From assembly GCF_029193595.2 (NCBI RefSeq), contig NZ_CP135052.1:3844001-3908000 (forward strand): DNA of 64,000 nucleotides, in the 5' to 3' direction. This document shows, one piece after another, positions 16,455-26,077 of the stretch. The notes below the pieces were generated by a model. That model made no database searches, had not been told where the DNA came from, and saw only the letters and a list, made by a program, of their open reading frames with translations. The translations under genes and the position numbers were made by a program. Within the stretch, counting starts at the first letter, position 1; each line of letters starts with the position of its first letter. The stretch is from Providencia hangzhouensis (lineage in GTDB: Bacteria > Pseudomonadota > Gammaproteobacteria > Enterobacterales > Enterobacteriaceae).

Positions 16455-17099
16455 TTAGCCCGCGATAAATACGCTATCGTTATTGCGTAAGCCCGCGGCA
16501 TTTGCTTCATCGGTATCAATATGAAACTCAAGAGAAAAGCGTTCATCCACTCTCACGACAACTTCATCAAACACTAAGCTGCGTTCACCTTCAGTACGGA
16601 TATTCACCTTTTGCCCATTCACCACATTTAATGCTCTTGAGTCCATCACACTCATATGAATATGACGCTGAGCACAAATAACCTGCGACTCAAGATTGAC
16701 ATGCCCCGCTGGGCCAATCAGTAAAGCATTGCCTGAACCTGCCATGTCACCTGACTCTCTTACCGGCGCTTTTATACCAAGCGCAAAGCAGTCGGCCTTA
16801 GACACTTCTAATTGCGTTTTTGGGCGAACAGGCCCTAGTACTCTGACTTTGCTAATCGACCCTTTTGGTCCCACCACCATGACGCATTCTTTCGCCGCAA
16901 ATTGCCCGGGCTGTTTTAAATCTTTAAATGGCGTCAGCTGATATCCTTGGCCAAACAAGGCTTCAACGTCCTGTTGTGAAAGATGAACATGGCGGTTAGA
17001 TATTCCGACAGGGATAGCAATGTTGGAAACGCTGCCTTGTGCTGGTGTATAGGCTGAAAGCCGCTCCAATATTTTCCCCATTAATTGCTCATTCATCAT
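16455..17099 (-). CDS. cutH: Phosphate acyltransferase, PduL type (CutH)
   Basis: Converts acetyl-CoA and phosphate to acetyl-phosphate inside the microcompartment, recycling CoA for the aldehyde dehydrogenase. 214 residues: an N-terminal encapsulation-like helix (MNEQLMGKILERLSAY), then the two PduL zinc motifs ISNRHVHLSQQDVEALFG and RHIHMSVMDSRALNV, plus VRPKTQLEVSKADCFALGI and SGNALLIGPAGHVNL. Acetate kinase is not in the operon and is presumably supplied by the housekeeping ackA. Its start overlaps the preceding shell gene stop by 4 bp (translational coupling). Confidence 0.93.
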   Translation of the reverse strand: MMNEQLMGKILERLSAYTPAQGSVSNIAIPVGISNRHVHLSQQDVEALFGQGYQLTPFKDLKQPGQFAAKECVMVVGPKGSISKVRVLGPVRPKTQLEVSKADCFALGIKAPVRESGDMAGSGNALLIGPAGHVNLESQVICAQRHIHMSVMDSRALNVVNGQKVNIRTEGERSLVFDEVVVRVDERFSLEFHIDTDEANAAGLRNNDSVFIAG

Positions 17100-17533
17100 G
17101 ATTTTTTCCCTTTACGCGGGTCATTCTTGATGTCTTTCACATTGATGTCGGTTTTAACTTCAACCACAGGCGCTTCTGTTTTAGCCTCAACAACCGCTTT
17201 TTCCACTAACTTTTCTGCTTTTACTTCTGGCTGAAGACTTTTCTCTAACTCACCTTTTTTACTTTTCACTGTTAGCAATTTACTGATTACGCTTTCTTCA
17301 GGCCGCGCAATCACTAATGAGCCGACGAGTAGCTGACTATTGGCGATCACTTCAATACCATGGTCAACTGCGGTGCGAACAGCACTGATTTCGCCTTGGA
17401 AACAAACGGATACCAGTCCAGAGCCGATTTTTCGATAACCTACAATTTCTACACTGGCGGCTTTACACGCCGCATCAGCAGCCTGTATTGCGGATGTCAG
17501 TCCCCGAGTTTCAATTACGCCTAAACTTTTCAT
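17096..17533 (-). CDS. cmcE: BMC-domain hexameric shell protein with C-terminal extension (CmcE-like)
   Basis: 145 residues. Residues 1-90 are one BMC domain (LGVIETRGLTSAIQAADAAC, VEIVGYRKIGSGLVSVCFQG, LVIARPEESV). Residues 90-145 are a Lys/Glu/Val-rich low-complexity extension ending DPRKGKKS, which may anchor cargo or contact the cytosolic face. It differs from the three short BMC proteins at 25.2-26.1 kb: the pore-loop region is altered (no GDVGAV motif). GRM2 loci have such an extended shell protein at this position, between cutD and the pduL gene. The symbol follows the Klebsiella usage and is tentative. Confidence 0.9.
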   Translation of the reverse strand: MKSLGVIETRGLTSAIQAADAACKAASVEIVGYRKIGSGLVSVCFQGEISAVRTAVDHGIEVIANSQLLVGSLVIARPEESVISKLLTVKSKKGELEKSLQPEVKAEKLVEKAVVEAKTEAPVVEVKTDINVKDIKNDPRKGKKS

Positions 17534-17546
17534 CTGTCTCTCCTAC

Positions 17547-18497
17547 TTAGTGACGAACCAGTCGAATATCGAAATCAAATTGTTTGAAGAATGCTTCAAG
17601 TTGGTCTAATTCTTCTGCACTATAGGTTGGGTCTTGCTTAACGGGATAAATCATATCCAGTTTGTCGTACTTACCGCGGCCCAACTGGTGATAAGGCAGA
17701 ATATCGATGCGTTTTACATTGCCGCGTTTGGATAATTCCATCGCATAGTTAATCGCCCCTGTAATGGCATCAAACGAGTCGTTATAGCCACGAACTAATG
17801 GCATTCTGACAACCACGTTCGCGCCGAGATCAATCAATCTTTCGAGGTTGCGGCGAACATTTTCATTGCCAATACCGAATAGATTTTTATGCTGCGCAGT
17901 ATCAATATGTTTAATGTCATAGAGGAATAGGTCGACAACTTCAGCTAACTTTTCATAGTTTTCTAACGATGTTGTACCTTGGGTTTCTATTGCGGTGTTG
18001 ATCATCATTTTTTTACACTCACGCAGTAGAGCGACTGCAAAATCGGTTTGTAGGCTCATTTCGCCTCCACCGATTGTCACACCACCACCGGAAGAAATAT
18101 AAAAATCATAATCTTGCATGATGATATCCATCATTTCGGCCACAGTGACATCTTTACCCATGATGTCTAATGCACCGCCAATGCATACTTCTTCACATTT
18201 ACGGCAACCGATACAATCAATGCTGCGATTCACGCGGTGAATTTGCTCACCTTGCTCATTAATAGTTTTGTAGTGGATCCCTGTCGGGCAGACATCAACG
18301 CATTTCCCACAATTGACGCATTTATCGTGGGAAAACATCACTTGAAACTGGCTACTTAACCCTTCTGGGTTAGCGCACCATGGGCAACGAATATTGCACC
18401 CTTTTAAGAAAATCAGTGTTCGGATACCGTCGCCATCATAAATCGAGTATTTTTGGATATTAAATATCCGACCTTTAATCTCTGCCGCGCTCATCAT
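17547..18497 (-). CDS. cutD: Choline TMA-lyase activating enzyme (radical SAM activase CutD)
   Basis: Installs the glycyl radical on CutC using S-adenosylmethionine and an iron-sulfur cluster. 316 residues: radical SAM motif KGCNIRCPWCANPEG (CxxxCxxC) near residues 30-45, then a ferredoxin-like insert with two cysteine clusters (CVNCGKCVDVCPTG and CIGCRKCEEVC), then SSGGGVTIGGGEM (GGE motif) and the TIM-barrel remainder. This arrangement is typical of glycyl-radical-enzyme activases. It lies directly downstream of cutC (87 bp gap). The assignment to CutD rests on this pairing. Confidence 0.96.
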   Translation of the reverse strand: MMSAAEIKGRIFNIQKYSIYDGDGIRTLIFLKGCNIRCPWCANPEGLSSQFQVMFSHDKCVNCGKCVDVCPTGIHYKTINEQGEQIHRVNRSIDCIGCRKCEEVCIGGALDIMGKDVTVAEMMDIIMQDYDFYISSGGGVTIGGGEMSLQTDFAVALLRECKKMMINTAIETQGTTSLENYEKLAEVVDLFLYDIKHIDTAQHKNLFGIGNENVRRNLERLIDLGANVVVRMPLVRGYNDSFDAITGAINYAMELSKRGNVKRIDILPYHQLGRGKYDKLDMIYPVKQDPTYSAEELDQLEAFFKQFDFDIRLVRH

Positions 18498-18584
18498 TGC
18501 ACCTCTAACACTATGTTTATAAATCAGAATTTATTATTGTTGTTATAAAATGGCAGGTATAAATTCATACCTGCCTACATGGGT

Positions 18585-21500
18585 TTAGAACTTCTCAATT
18601 ACAGTACGGCTAATAATTTCATCTTGAACTTCTTTACAGAGTTCAACGAAGTAGGCGCTGTACCCCGCGACACGAACGATTAAATCACGGTATTTTTCAG
18701 GCTCTTGCTGGGCTTTTTTCAGCATTTCGTTATCGACATAGCTGAACTGCATTTGACCGTTTCCTAAGATAGACGCGGTTCTTAGCAAGGTGATTAAGCC
18801 GTGGCGGCCTTCTGGTGTGTCCAATAAGCCTTTTAAGAACTTAAAGTTATGCACCATGCCAATATTCATCGTTTCAACATTCATTTTGCTGATTGATTTA
18901 ATGATGGCAGTTGGGCCTTGTTTATCCGCACCTTGTGTTGGGCTGATACCATCGGATAACGGCATCCACGCCAAGCGACCGTTGGCACTTGCTGCGGTTA
19001 ACTCACCAATCGGCGTGTTGTTGGAGATGGATAAAGTTCCGTGACTCAGTGTTGAATACAACATGTCGTACTTACGACACTCACGCTCTGTCCACTCCGT
19101 AATATCGAGTGCGTATTGGTCAACATAGTCATCATCGTTACCAAATTTAGGCGCATTTAAGCAGTCACGGCGTAATTCGTCATAGCCTTCAAAGTTAGCT
19201 AATAATCCATCACGAATTTGCTCAAGGGTGTAGCGGCCATCTTCATAAACCAATTTGCGAATCGCGACAATGGAGTCAACATAGGTTGCAAGACCAGAGA
19301 AAATCAGCCCTGGGCCGTGGTTGATCATCGCCCCACCCGCTGCAACGTCTTTCCCTTTTTCCATACAGCCTTCCACTAGCAAAGACATTAAGGGTTTTGG
19401 TGCCACATCACGGTGAACTCGCTGGCTGATAACGGTACCGATAGCGGATAAGCGAATAATATGAGCAATCTGCGCTTTCACTGCATTATCAAAGCCTTCG
19501 AATGTTTTCAGATCACGTAAATCACCGGTATCTAAGCCTTGGTAGCTATCGAATAGCACCATGCGACCACGGTTTAATACAAACTCAATCGCGATTGGCC
19601 ATTGGGTGTAACCAGTTGATGTCCATTGATAAATACGGCCTGATTTCTGTGGCTCAACACAGCCCATCAAACAGTAATCACGCGCATCTTCAAAATCGAA
19701 GCCTTTACGCAACATCATTTTGATGTGGGAATCGTCGAAGTGACAGGCAGGGAAGCCCATTCCGGCTTTCACGACATCAACGATTTTTTCCATGTATTTC
19801 TGTGGTGATTGGTTATGAATACGACAAGCCAACGATGGCTGATACACTTTAACGAAACGAACCGCGTCCATAATTAAGTAAGTCAAATCGTTACAAGCAT
19901 CACCACCAGAACGTTTTTGTCCACCCACCGTTAAGTTGATAAATGGCTGATAACCGGCAAAATATTTCGCACCCAGCTCACTCGACATCCACATTAACTC
20001 AGCACACTTGATGATAAACGCCTGCATCATTTCTAATGCTTGGTCTTGAGTTAAACGGCCTGTTTTGATGTCATTTTCATACATTGGGAAGCAATATTGG
20101 TCGAGACGTCCTAAAGAAAGACCTGTTTGGTTTTCTTCGATTTCAAACAGTGACTCAACAGTCCAAATGCTTTGTAATGCTTCTTGCAACGTCGCCGGTG
20201 GGTTCGCTGGCACGTTTTCGTTGACTTGTGCGATAGTCAGCAATTCTTCGCGACGTTTTTGGTCTGACTCCAGCACGGCTAATTCACGAGCATGCGCAGC
20301 AATACGGTGTGAATACGCCACTACCCCTTCACAGGTTTCAATTGACGCTTTATAGAAATAAATACGGTCAATATCTTCTGGGTTTTCCATGCTTAACTCA
20401 GCCAGTTTCGCCTGAGCATCTGCTTTAATGCCATTCATTCCTTTGGTGAATAACAGCACGTCATAACCCGGACAAGTATCTCCACCACCGTTGATTTGGT
20501 GATAAGACAAATCACTGACAAACGTTTCACCGCTGAATTCCCATACCCCCGCTTCGCGGTATTGAGCCTCACAAATTTCATCCAATGAGCGCCCTTCCCA
20601 GAATGGCGCGATTTCCTCGCGGATCACTTTTTTGTCTTCTTCTGAGATAACAAATGGATCTTGTGGGCGCGTACTCATGGTATCGAGTTCTTCGACCACC
20701 CAGCGCCATGCGATATCTGGAGAGAAAGCACCCGCACGGGCTTTACCACATGGATGGCCTACAATCAGTTCTTCCGGCTGAATTAAGATTGGCGCAGTTT
20801 CACAAGCGCGGCGGAATGCTTTCGCACGCAATAGAATTGGCGGTAAACCAGGGTTATTTTTGACAACTTCAGTGAAGGCGAGTGCACGATAGATAGACAC
20901 ACTTGGGCGTGCTTCTAAGTAGCGGTTACGCAAGCGTTGTAAGCGAGGCGTTAACCCTTCCATCACTTTGAATTCAGTTTCCGCTTGTGCCGTTGGAGCA
21001 ACATAGCTGGCATTTGGCGCGGCGTATTGCGGCTGAATGCTGTTTTTTCCGCAATATAAACGAACTTTTAAGCCGTTATTGATGACACTGATGTTTTCAT
21101 GAGCAGATAACATCATAGCTGATAATTCGTTAATGCATACACGAGGGTCATTCAGATAAATACCGTCTTTTAATGCATCGAACATTGGGTAGCCATCGAC
21201 TTGCTTGGTTGAGCGAACTTCAGAGAGCTCAGCCAGTTTCAACCATAAACTTTCTACAATCTCATAAGCTTGTGCTTGGGTTAAGCGGCCTTGTTCAATA
21301 TCGCGTTGGTAGAATGGGTAAACTGCTTTATCGAACCCCATTGGGTTAACTGCATAACTGCCATTTTCTAAATGCAGGATAAGTTGCAGTAAATAGAACG
21401 CTTGGCAAGCTTCTTTGAATGTTTGTGCTGGTTTTGCTGGCACATTACGTAAAATTGCTGCGCTTTCTTGTAACTCTGCGCGACGGTATTGATTAGACTC

Positions 21501-22016
21501 TGCTGCTGCCATGCTCTCTGCTTTAGAAGCTAAAGCTTGCGCAAAATGGATAGCGGCATCACATGCGTAAATTGCCGAGCGGCAGTTATTCGCCTCATCA
21601 ATACTATTACGGCTAACTGCACTGCCGATATTTCTAACTTTATTTTCTAATTGCGCTTTGATAGCTAAAAAACCGATGTTTAATACCGCTAAGTAATCGG
21701 GTGCATCAATGGCGCTATCGCCAGCTAAAAACGTATAAATGCTGTGGCTGTTGATTTCATTTTCAGTATGGAAAATCGCCCCACGAGGCGTTGATGATTG
21801 GCTACCAATAATCAACTCATCTTGGGCAATAAATGCAGGAAAATGACGGATAAATTCATAAAAACGTTGTGCAGGTTTAATCGCCTGCGGTGCGCCAGAC
21901 AGTTGGTTGCCAAGCGCTTCTAAAATATTGGCACGTTCAGTAATAATTGAGCTATTGCGGGCACTTAAGCGTTCAGCCAGCATTTTTACGCGTGGGGTCA
22001 AAGCATATTTATTCAT
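18585..22016 (-). CDS. cutC: Choline trimethylamine-lyase CutC (long, type II form)
   Basis: Glycyl radical enzyme that cleaves choline into trimethylamine and acetaldehyde. 1143 residues. The catalytic domain (about 360-1143) carries the active-site loop MGCVEP (Cys786, Glu788) and the glycyl-radical motif RVAGYSAYF (Gly1118). GCVEP is the signature of choline lyase rather than glycerol or propanediol dehydratase. Residues 1 to about 335 form an extra domain absent from type I CutC. It aligns by eye with the first part of the catalytic domain (for example [20 protein letters not shown] against [20 protein letters not shown], and [20 protein letters not shown] against [20 protein letters not shown]), so it is a partial duplication without catalytic loops. 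In the long form this region is thought to aid packing into the shell. Requires CutD. Confidence 0.96.
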   Translation of the reverse strand: MNKYALTPRVKMLAERLSARNSSIITERANILEALGNQLSGAPQAIKPAQRFYEFIRHFPAFIAQDELIIGSQSSTPRGAIFHTENEINSHSIYTFLAGDSAIDAPDYLAVLNIGFLAIKAQLENKVRNIGSAVSRNSIDEANNCRSAIYACDAAIHFAQALASKAESMAAAESNQYRRAELQESAAILRNVPAKPAQTFKEACQAFYLLQLILHLENGSYAVNPMGFDKAVYPFYQRDIEQGRLTQAQAYEIVESLWLKLAELSEVRSTKQVDGYPMFDALKDGIYLNDPRVCINELSAMMLSAHENISVINNGLKVRLYCGKNSIQPQYAAPNASYVAPTAQAETEFKVMEGLTPRLQRLRNRYLEARPSVSIYRALAFTEVVKNNPGLPPILLRAKAFRRACETAPILIQPEELIVGHPCGKARAGAFSPDIAWRWVVEELDTMSTRPQDPFVISEEDKKVIREEIAPFWEGRSLDEICEAQYREAGVWEFSGETFVSDLSYHQINGGGDTCPGYDVLLFTKGMNGIKADAQAKLAELSMENPEDIDRIYFYKASIETCEGVVAYSHRIAAHARELAVLESDQKRREELLTIAQVNENVPANPPATLQEALQSIWTVESLFEIEENQTGLSLGRLDQYCFPMYENDIKTGRLTQDQALEMMQAFIIKCAELMWMSSELGAKYFAGYQPFINLTVGGQKRSGGDACNDLTYLIMDAVRFVKVYQPSLACRIHNQSPQKYMEKIVDVVKAGMGFPACHFDDSHIKMMLRKGFDFEDARDYCLMGCVEPQKSGRIYQWTSTGYTQWPIAIEFVLNRGRMVLFDSYQGLDTGDLRDLKTFEGFDNAVKAQIAHIIRLSAIGTVISQRVHRDVAPKPLMSLLVEGCMEKGKDVAAGGAMINHGPGLIFSGLATYVDSIVAIRKLVYEDGRYTLEQIRDGLLANFEGYDELRRDCLNAPKFGNDDDYVDQYALDITEWTERECRKYDMLYSTLSHGTLSISNNTPIGELTAASANGRLAWMPLSDGISPTQGADKQGPTAIIKSISKMNVETMNIGMVHNFKFLKGLLDTPEGRHGLITLLRTASILGNGQMQFSYVDNEMLKKAQQEPEKYRDLIVRVAGYSAYFVELCKEVQDEIISRTVIEKF

Positions 22017-22074
22017 GTTAGCCTATCCTGATGTTCTTTCTAGTTTGTTGTTCATCACATAAAAGCGTTAACTG

Positions 22075-23205
22075 TTAAAAAGACTGTCTATACAGCACTT
22101 CCAGTTGCACCTTGCTCACATCCCGTGGATTGGTCGGAGTGCAACTATCGCGCAGTGCTTGCCTAACCATTTCCCCTAAACGGGCGTTAAAATCGAATTC
22201 ATTAATACCGGTTGCTTGAATGCCTTTTGGCATATTCATTTCATCTTTCAATACGTTGATTGCCATAATTAAGCTCTCAACGCCTTCACGTATTGTTGAA
22301 GCAGGTAAATTCAAGTTTCTTGCAAGACTCGCGTAACGTTTCGCGGCTTCGCTATCACAGCGGCCTTCAAAATCCGCATTGAAAGCCACGACTTGAGCCA
22401 TCAATAAGGCATTGGCACGACCATGTGGAATATGAAATACGCCGCCTAATGCATGGGCTAAGCTGTGAGTTATCCCAAGTGATGCGTTAGTAAAGGCCAT
22501 ACCGGCAATACATGAAGCGTTGTGCATTTTTTCGCGTGCCACTAAGTTGCTACCGTCGCGATAACAATCAATTAAGTGACCAAAAACCAATTGCACTGCT
22601 TTTTCTGCTAAGGCATCCGAAAAATCAGATGCGGTGCGAGAAACATACGCTTCCAGTGCATGACACAGCACGTCCATACCTGTATCTGCAGTAATCGAAG
22701 CTGGTACGGATTTCACCAGTACAGGGTCTAAAATGGCGACATCTGGCAGCATGAATTCGTCAACTAAAACCAACTTTTCAGACTGTGACTTGATGACTGA
22801 AAATGAAGTCACCTCTGAACCCGTCCCACTGGTGGTTGGGATCGCGATAAACTGCGGTTTGACTCGATTGACGTTTTTTCTGGTGTGCCAGAGGGAGTAA
22901 ATAACAGCTTTCGCAGCATCAATCACCGACCCACCACCGAGTGCAATCACCACATCTGGATATTGCATATCCATGATTTTCATGCCGTTAACAATGGCTG
23001 AAATGTCTGGGTCCGGCACAACATCGTCGTAAATCGAAAATGTGATGCCACTTTGGGTTAGCCTGCGAGTGACTTCATCAGCTAAGCCAAACTTCACCAT
23101 CGCTTTGTCAGTGACGATAAAGGCATGGTGAGCACTCATTTGTGAGATAAAATCCAATGCGTTAGCACCGAATTGGACTTTAGGTTTAATCAAAAACTGG
23201 TTCAT
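22075..23205 (-). CDS. cutO: Iron-type alcohol dehydrogenase of the choline microcompartment (CutO, EutG-like)
   Basis: Reduces acetaldehyde to ethanol, regenerating NAD+ for the acylating aldehyde dehydrogenase in the shell. 376 residues from ATG 23205, chosen because an AAGGAG site lies about 10 bp upstream and the start then follows the EutN gene without overlap; a longer frame from 23247 would overlap it. Visible motifs: GGGSVIDAAKAV (NAD binding), IPTTSGTGSEVT, and the metal-binding histidines in GITHSLAHALGGVFHIPHGR, with DTGMDVLCHALEAYVS. Normal length for the family. Confidence 0.94.
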   Translation of the reverse strand: MNQFLIKPKVQFGANALDFISQMSAHHAFIVTDKAMVKFGLADEVTRRLTQSGITFSIYDDVVPDPDISAIVNGMKIMDMQYPDVVIALGGGSVIDAAKAVIYSLWHTRKNVNRVKPQFIAIPTTSGTGSEVTSFSVIKSQSEKLVLVDEFMLPDVAILDPVLVKSVPASITADTGMDVLCHALEAYVSRTASDFSDALAEKAVQLVFGHLIDCYRDGSNLVAREKMHNASCIAGMAFTNASLGITHSLAHALGGVFHIPHGRANALLMAQVVAFNADFEGRCDSEAAKRYASLARNLNLPASTIREGVESLIMAINVLKDEMNMPKGIQATGINEFDFNARLGEMVRQALRDSCTPTNPRDVSKVQLEVLYRQSF

Positions 23206-23212
23206 GCTGTTT

Positions 23213-23470
23213 TTACTCCTTGGTATAAACCTTCTCAACAATGGCAACCACTGACATGGCTTTGTAATTGTCTTTATTCAAAGCGAAGTAAGCTTCAGCT
23301 AACACAATGTCGTTAATACCTGCGCCAACACTGTCGACTGCCACATACGTTTTGTTTTTCAACGGTTCAAGGTCATCCCCTAGCTTGGTAACCATTAATA
23401 AGTTACTGCCGCTAAGTTCTTGGCATTTCTGCGTTGCAACAACATGTCCGACTACCTTTGCGAGGATCAT
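23213..23470 (-). CDS. cmcD: Pentameric vertex shell protein (BMC-P, EutN/CcmL family)
   Basis: 85 residues starting MILAKVVGHVVATQKCQELS, with LLMVTKL and the family core YVAVDSVGAGINDIVLAEA. Five copies cap each vertex of the icosahedral shell. It is the only BMC-P gene seen here. It lies between the aldehyde and alcohol dehydrogenase genes, 7 bp before cutO. The symbol is tentative. Confidence 0.94.
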   Translation of the reverse strand: MILAKVVGHVVATQKCQELSGSNLLMVTKLGDDLEPLKNKTYVAVDSVGAGINDIVLAEAYFALNKDNYKAMSVVAIVEKVYTKE

Positions 23471-23496
23471 GGTTTATACCGCCTTATTCCAATGAG

Positions 23497-25128
23497 TTAC
23501 TTATTTAGGCGTCCGAGAACGGCCTTGATGATTTGCTCAACATTTTCTTCAGTGATGTCACCTTGAGAAACTACCGCCTCAGCAGTCGCAGCCGTTGTTA
23601 CAGTGCTGCCAAATCGGTTATCGCCAGTTGGGTTAGCCGCGGCTGGTGATGCTGCCGTAACAGGGTTACGGAAACGGTTGTCATCAAAAATACTCACTTG
23701 CGGTTGATTTACCGAAGTTGATGCTGTTGGCTGTGCAGGTGCACAAGGCTGAGCTGGCTGTCTTAAATCATCAATGGAACGTACGCCATAACCCACTTTA
23801 CGGATATTGAGTAAGTTCATCGGGCCGACGTTATCTGAACTAGAACCGCCACCAACTGCCCCACAACCGAGCGTTAAAGCAGGTGTGATATTGGTCGTTG
23901 CACCAATTCCGCCCAGTGCCGCTGGTGTATTGATCAAAATACGATTGACGGGTTTTTCCAGAGAGAATTGACGAATAACATCTTCGTTCTGCGTATGGAT
24001 CACCAAGGTATGACCGAGGCCTTCGTTGGTCAGTAAGTCAACCACACGATGGCAAGCTGACTGCCAATCTTCCTCGATATACATCCCTAAAATTGGGCAT
24101 AATTTTTCGCGGGAGTATGGGTTTTTCGGTGATACGGTGTCTTGTAAAGCAATCAGCACACGTGTGTTAGCCGGAACAGTGAATCCTGCACGTTGACTCA
24201 GTGTGATAGCATCTTTACCAACGACTTCAGGGTTGATAGTACCGTTCGCTCTAAGCAACATGGATGCCATGCGTTTCGCTTCGTCTTCATTCATGAAGTA
24301 AGCGCCTTGAGCGAGCAGTTCACGATGAACTTCGTTGTAAATGCAGCGTTCTACAATGATCGATTGTTCTGAAGCGCAAATGACACCGTTATCAAAAGTT
24401 TTACTGGTGATGATGTCACTCACCGCTTGCTTGATATTGGCACTACGTTCAATAAATGCAGGGCCATTACCTGGACCACCGCTGATGGTTGGTGTACCGG
24501 ATGCGTAAGCAGCGCGTACCATGCCTTCACCTCCCGTTGCCAAAATTAAAGAAACGTCTTTGCTGTGCATCAGCTCTTTCGTTGCTTCAAGAGTTAGCAT
24601 CGTGACGCCATCGACAATTCCTACTGGCGCCCCCGCTTCTAATGCGGCTTTTTTGACAATTTCTAATGTGCGGAAACTGCAAGCTTTGGCATTTGGATGA
24701 GGGGAAAAGACAATGGCATTACCCGCCTTCAAGGCAATCAACGTTTTGTAGATGATGGTAGATGTTGGATTAGTAGAAGGAACTAACGCCGTGATCACAC
24801 CAAGAGGAACCCCCACATCCATGACTTTGTTGACTTTGTCATCATTAATGATGCCAACGGTTTTGAGATCTTTAATGTGTTCATAAACACGCATTGAAGC
24901 AAAAGTGTTTTTCAGGACTTTATCTTGCCACTTACCGAACCCAGTCTCTTCATTGGCCATTTTTGCCAGCTCTTCTGCATGAAGTGCGGACTCAATTGCA
25001 ATGTGTTTAACGATATTATCGATTTTTTCCTGCGAAAATGTCGCAAACTCTTTCTGCGCTTGTTTCGCGTTTCTAACTAGCTCTCTTGCCAGTTGTCTGG
25101 ATTGCAGATCTTTGTCTAATGCAACCAT
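23497..25128 (-). CDS. cutF: CoA-acylating acetaldehyde dehydrogenase (CutF, EutE-like) with encapsulation tail
   Basis: Oxidises acetaldehyde to acetyl-CoA with NAD+. 543 residues: Rossmann segment (VPSTNPTSTIIYKTLIALKA), catalytic Cys251 in DNGVICASEQSI, and LGGIGATTNITPALTLGCGA. The last about 90 residues are an Ala/Pro/Thr-rich linker with a repeated DNRF motif (DDNRFRNPVT, GDNRFGSTVT), then the amphipathic helix TEENVEQIIKAVLGRLNK at the extreme C-terminus, a clear encapsulation peptide (compare the N-termini at 15748 and 16455). EutE/PduP enzymes usually carry this helix at the N-terminus, so the C-terminal position distinguishes this glycyl-radical-locus type. Confidence 0.95.
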   Translation of the reverse strand: MVALDKDLQSRQLARELVRNAKQAQKEFATFSQEKIDNIVKHIAIESALHAEELAKMANEETGFGKWQDKVLKNTFASMRVYEHIKDLKTVGIINDDKVNKVMDVGVPLGVITALVPSTNPTSTIIYKTLIALKAGNAIVFSPHPNAKACSFRTLEIVKKAALEAGAPVGIVDGVTMLTLEATKELMHSKDVSLILATGGEGMVRAAYASGTPTISGGPGNGPAFIERSANIKQAVSDIITSKTFDNGVICASEQSIIVERCIYNEVHRELLAQGAYFMNEDEAKRMASMLLRANGTINPEVVGKDAITLSQRAGFTVPANTRVLIALQDTVSPKNPYSREKLCPILGMYIEEDWQSACHRVVDLLTNEGLGHTLVIHTQNEDVIRQFSLEKPVNRILINTPAALGGIGATTNITPALTLGCGAVGGGSSSDNVGPMNLLNIRKVGYGVRSIDDLRQPAQPCAPAQPTASTSVNQPQVSIFDDNRFRNPVTAASPAAANPTGDNRFGSTVTTAATAEAVVSQGDITEENVEQIIKAVLGRLNK

Positions 25129-25198
25129 GTCTTCCCCCGTATCGGAGCCAAAATTAATTCATTAACTTGTCGTGTGATTGGCTTTATCAGCCAATTAC

Positions 25199-25477
25199 TT
25201 AGGCTTTGTGTTGCTGTGCAATTTTGCCAATATCGTTGTGTGGTCTCGCAATCACGCGTGAAGTCACCACGGTTCCGATACGTTTTGCAGCCTCAACACC
25301 TGACTCAACCGCTGCGTTAACGGCACCGACATCGCCTTTAACCATCGCTGTTACCAGACCTGAGCCAACATTTTCATAACCGATTAACTCAACATTTGCG
25401 GCTTTACACATGGCATCAGCAGCTTCAATACAAGCCACTAAACCTTTGGTTTCAATTAGACCAAGTGCTTCTTTCAT
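25199..25477 (-). CDS. cmcC: BMC-domain hexameric shell protein 3
   Basis: 92-residue single BMC domain ([54 protein letters not shown]). Six copies tile the shell facets and the central pore admits small metabolites. Nearly identical to the proteins at 25493 and 25799 apart from scattered substitutions and the C-terminal tail, so tandem duplication is evident. Symbol assigned by order only. Confidence 0.96.
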   Translation of the reverse strand: MKEALGLIETKGLVACIEAADAMCKAANVELIGYENVGSGLVTAMVKGDVGAVNAAVESGVEAAKRIGTVVTSRVIARPHNDIGKIAQQHKA

Positions 25478-25492
25478 AAGTAATTTCCTGTT

Positions 25493-25777
25493 TTATTCCG
25501 TGACTTTATACTGGGCGACGATTTTCTGAATATCACTATGAGGACGAGCGATAACCAGTGATGTCACGACGGTGCCAATACGAGATGCGGATTCAACACC
25601 TGAATCCACGGCAGCTTTCACCGCACCTACATCGCCTTTGACCATGGCGGTAACTAAACCTGACCCAACATTTTCATAACCAATCAGCACAACATTTGCG
25701 GCTTTACACATCGAATCTGCAGCTTCAATACAAGCCACTAACCCTTGAGTTTCAATAAGACCTAATGCGTCACCCAT
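25493..25777 (-). CDS. cmcB: BMC-domain hexameric shell protein 2
   Basis: 94-residue BMC domain ([53 protein letters not shown]). It differs from its neighbours mainly at residues 8, 22 and 30 and in the tail. Shell facet protein made from the same transcript. A strong GGAGG ribosome site precedes its ATG and lies partly in a short hairpin (25781-25797). Confidence 0.96.
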   Translation of the reverse strand: MGDALGLIETQGLVACIEAADSMCKAANVVLIGYENVGSGLVTAMVKGDVGAVKAAVDSGVESASRIGTVVTSLVIARPHSDIQKIVAQYKVTE

Positions 25778-25780
25778 GTT

Positions 25781-25797
25781 TTTTTCCTCCGGAAAAA
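25781..25797 (-). promoter_or_regulatory. Hairpin overlapping the ribosome site of the second shell gene
   Basis: Perfect 7-bp inverted repeat (TTTTTCC / GGAAAAA) with a 3-nt loop, between the first and second shell genes. In the mRNA it pairs part of the GGAGG ribosome-binding site of the gene at 25777 with upstream U residues. It may tune translation of shell protein 2; this is inference. Confidence 0.4.
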
Positions 25798-25798
25798 G

Positions 25799-26077
25799 TT
25801 ATGCCTTATGCTTAATAACGATTTTATTGATATCGTTGTGTGGACGAGCAATGACTAGTGAAGTCACAACTTCACCAACACGCTGTGCTGATTCAACACC
25901 TGAATCGACGGCTGCCTTGACTGCTCCGACATCGCCTTTAACCATTGCAGTAACTAGGCCTGAACCGACATTTTCGTAACCAATTAGCTCTACATTCGCC
26001 GCTTTGCACATCGCATCAGCCGCTTCGATACAAGCCACCAGACCTTTTGTTTCAATAAGACCTAATGCATCACCCAT
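25799..26077 (-). CDS. cmcA: BMC-domain hexameric shell protein 1 (first gene of the cut operon)
   Basis: 92-residue BMC domain ([60 protein letters not shown]). First gene of the 13-gene operon, with a strong GGAGGAAA ribosome site, so it should be the most highly made shell protein. Placing shell genes first fits the large excess of shell over enzyme. Orientation and short gaps support one transcript from about 26.1 to 14.9 kb. Confidence 0.96.
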   Translation of the reverse strand: MGDALGLIETKGLVACIEAADAMCKAANVELIGYENVGSGLVTAMVKGDVGAVKAAVDSGVESAQRVGEVVTSLVIARPHNDINKIVIKHKA

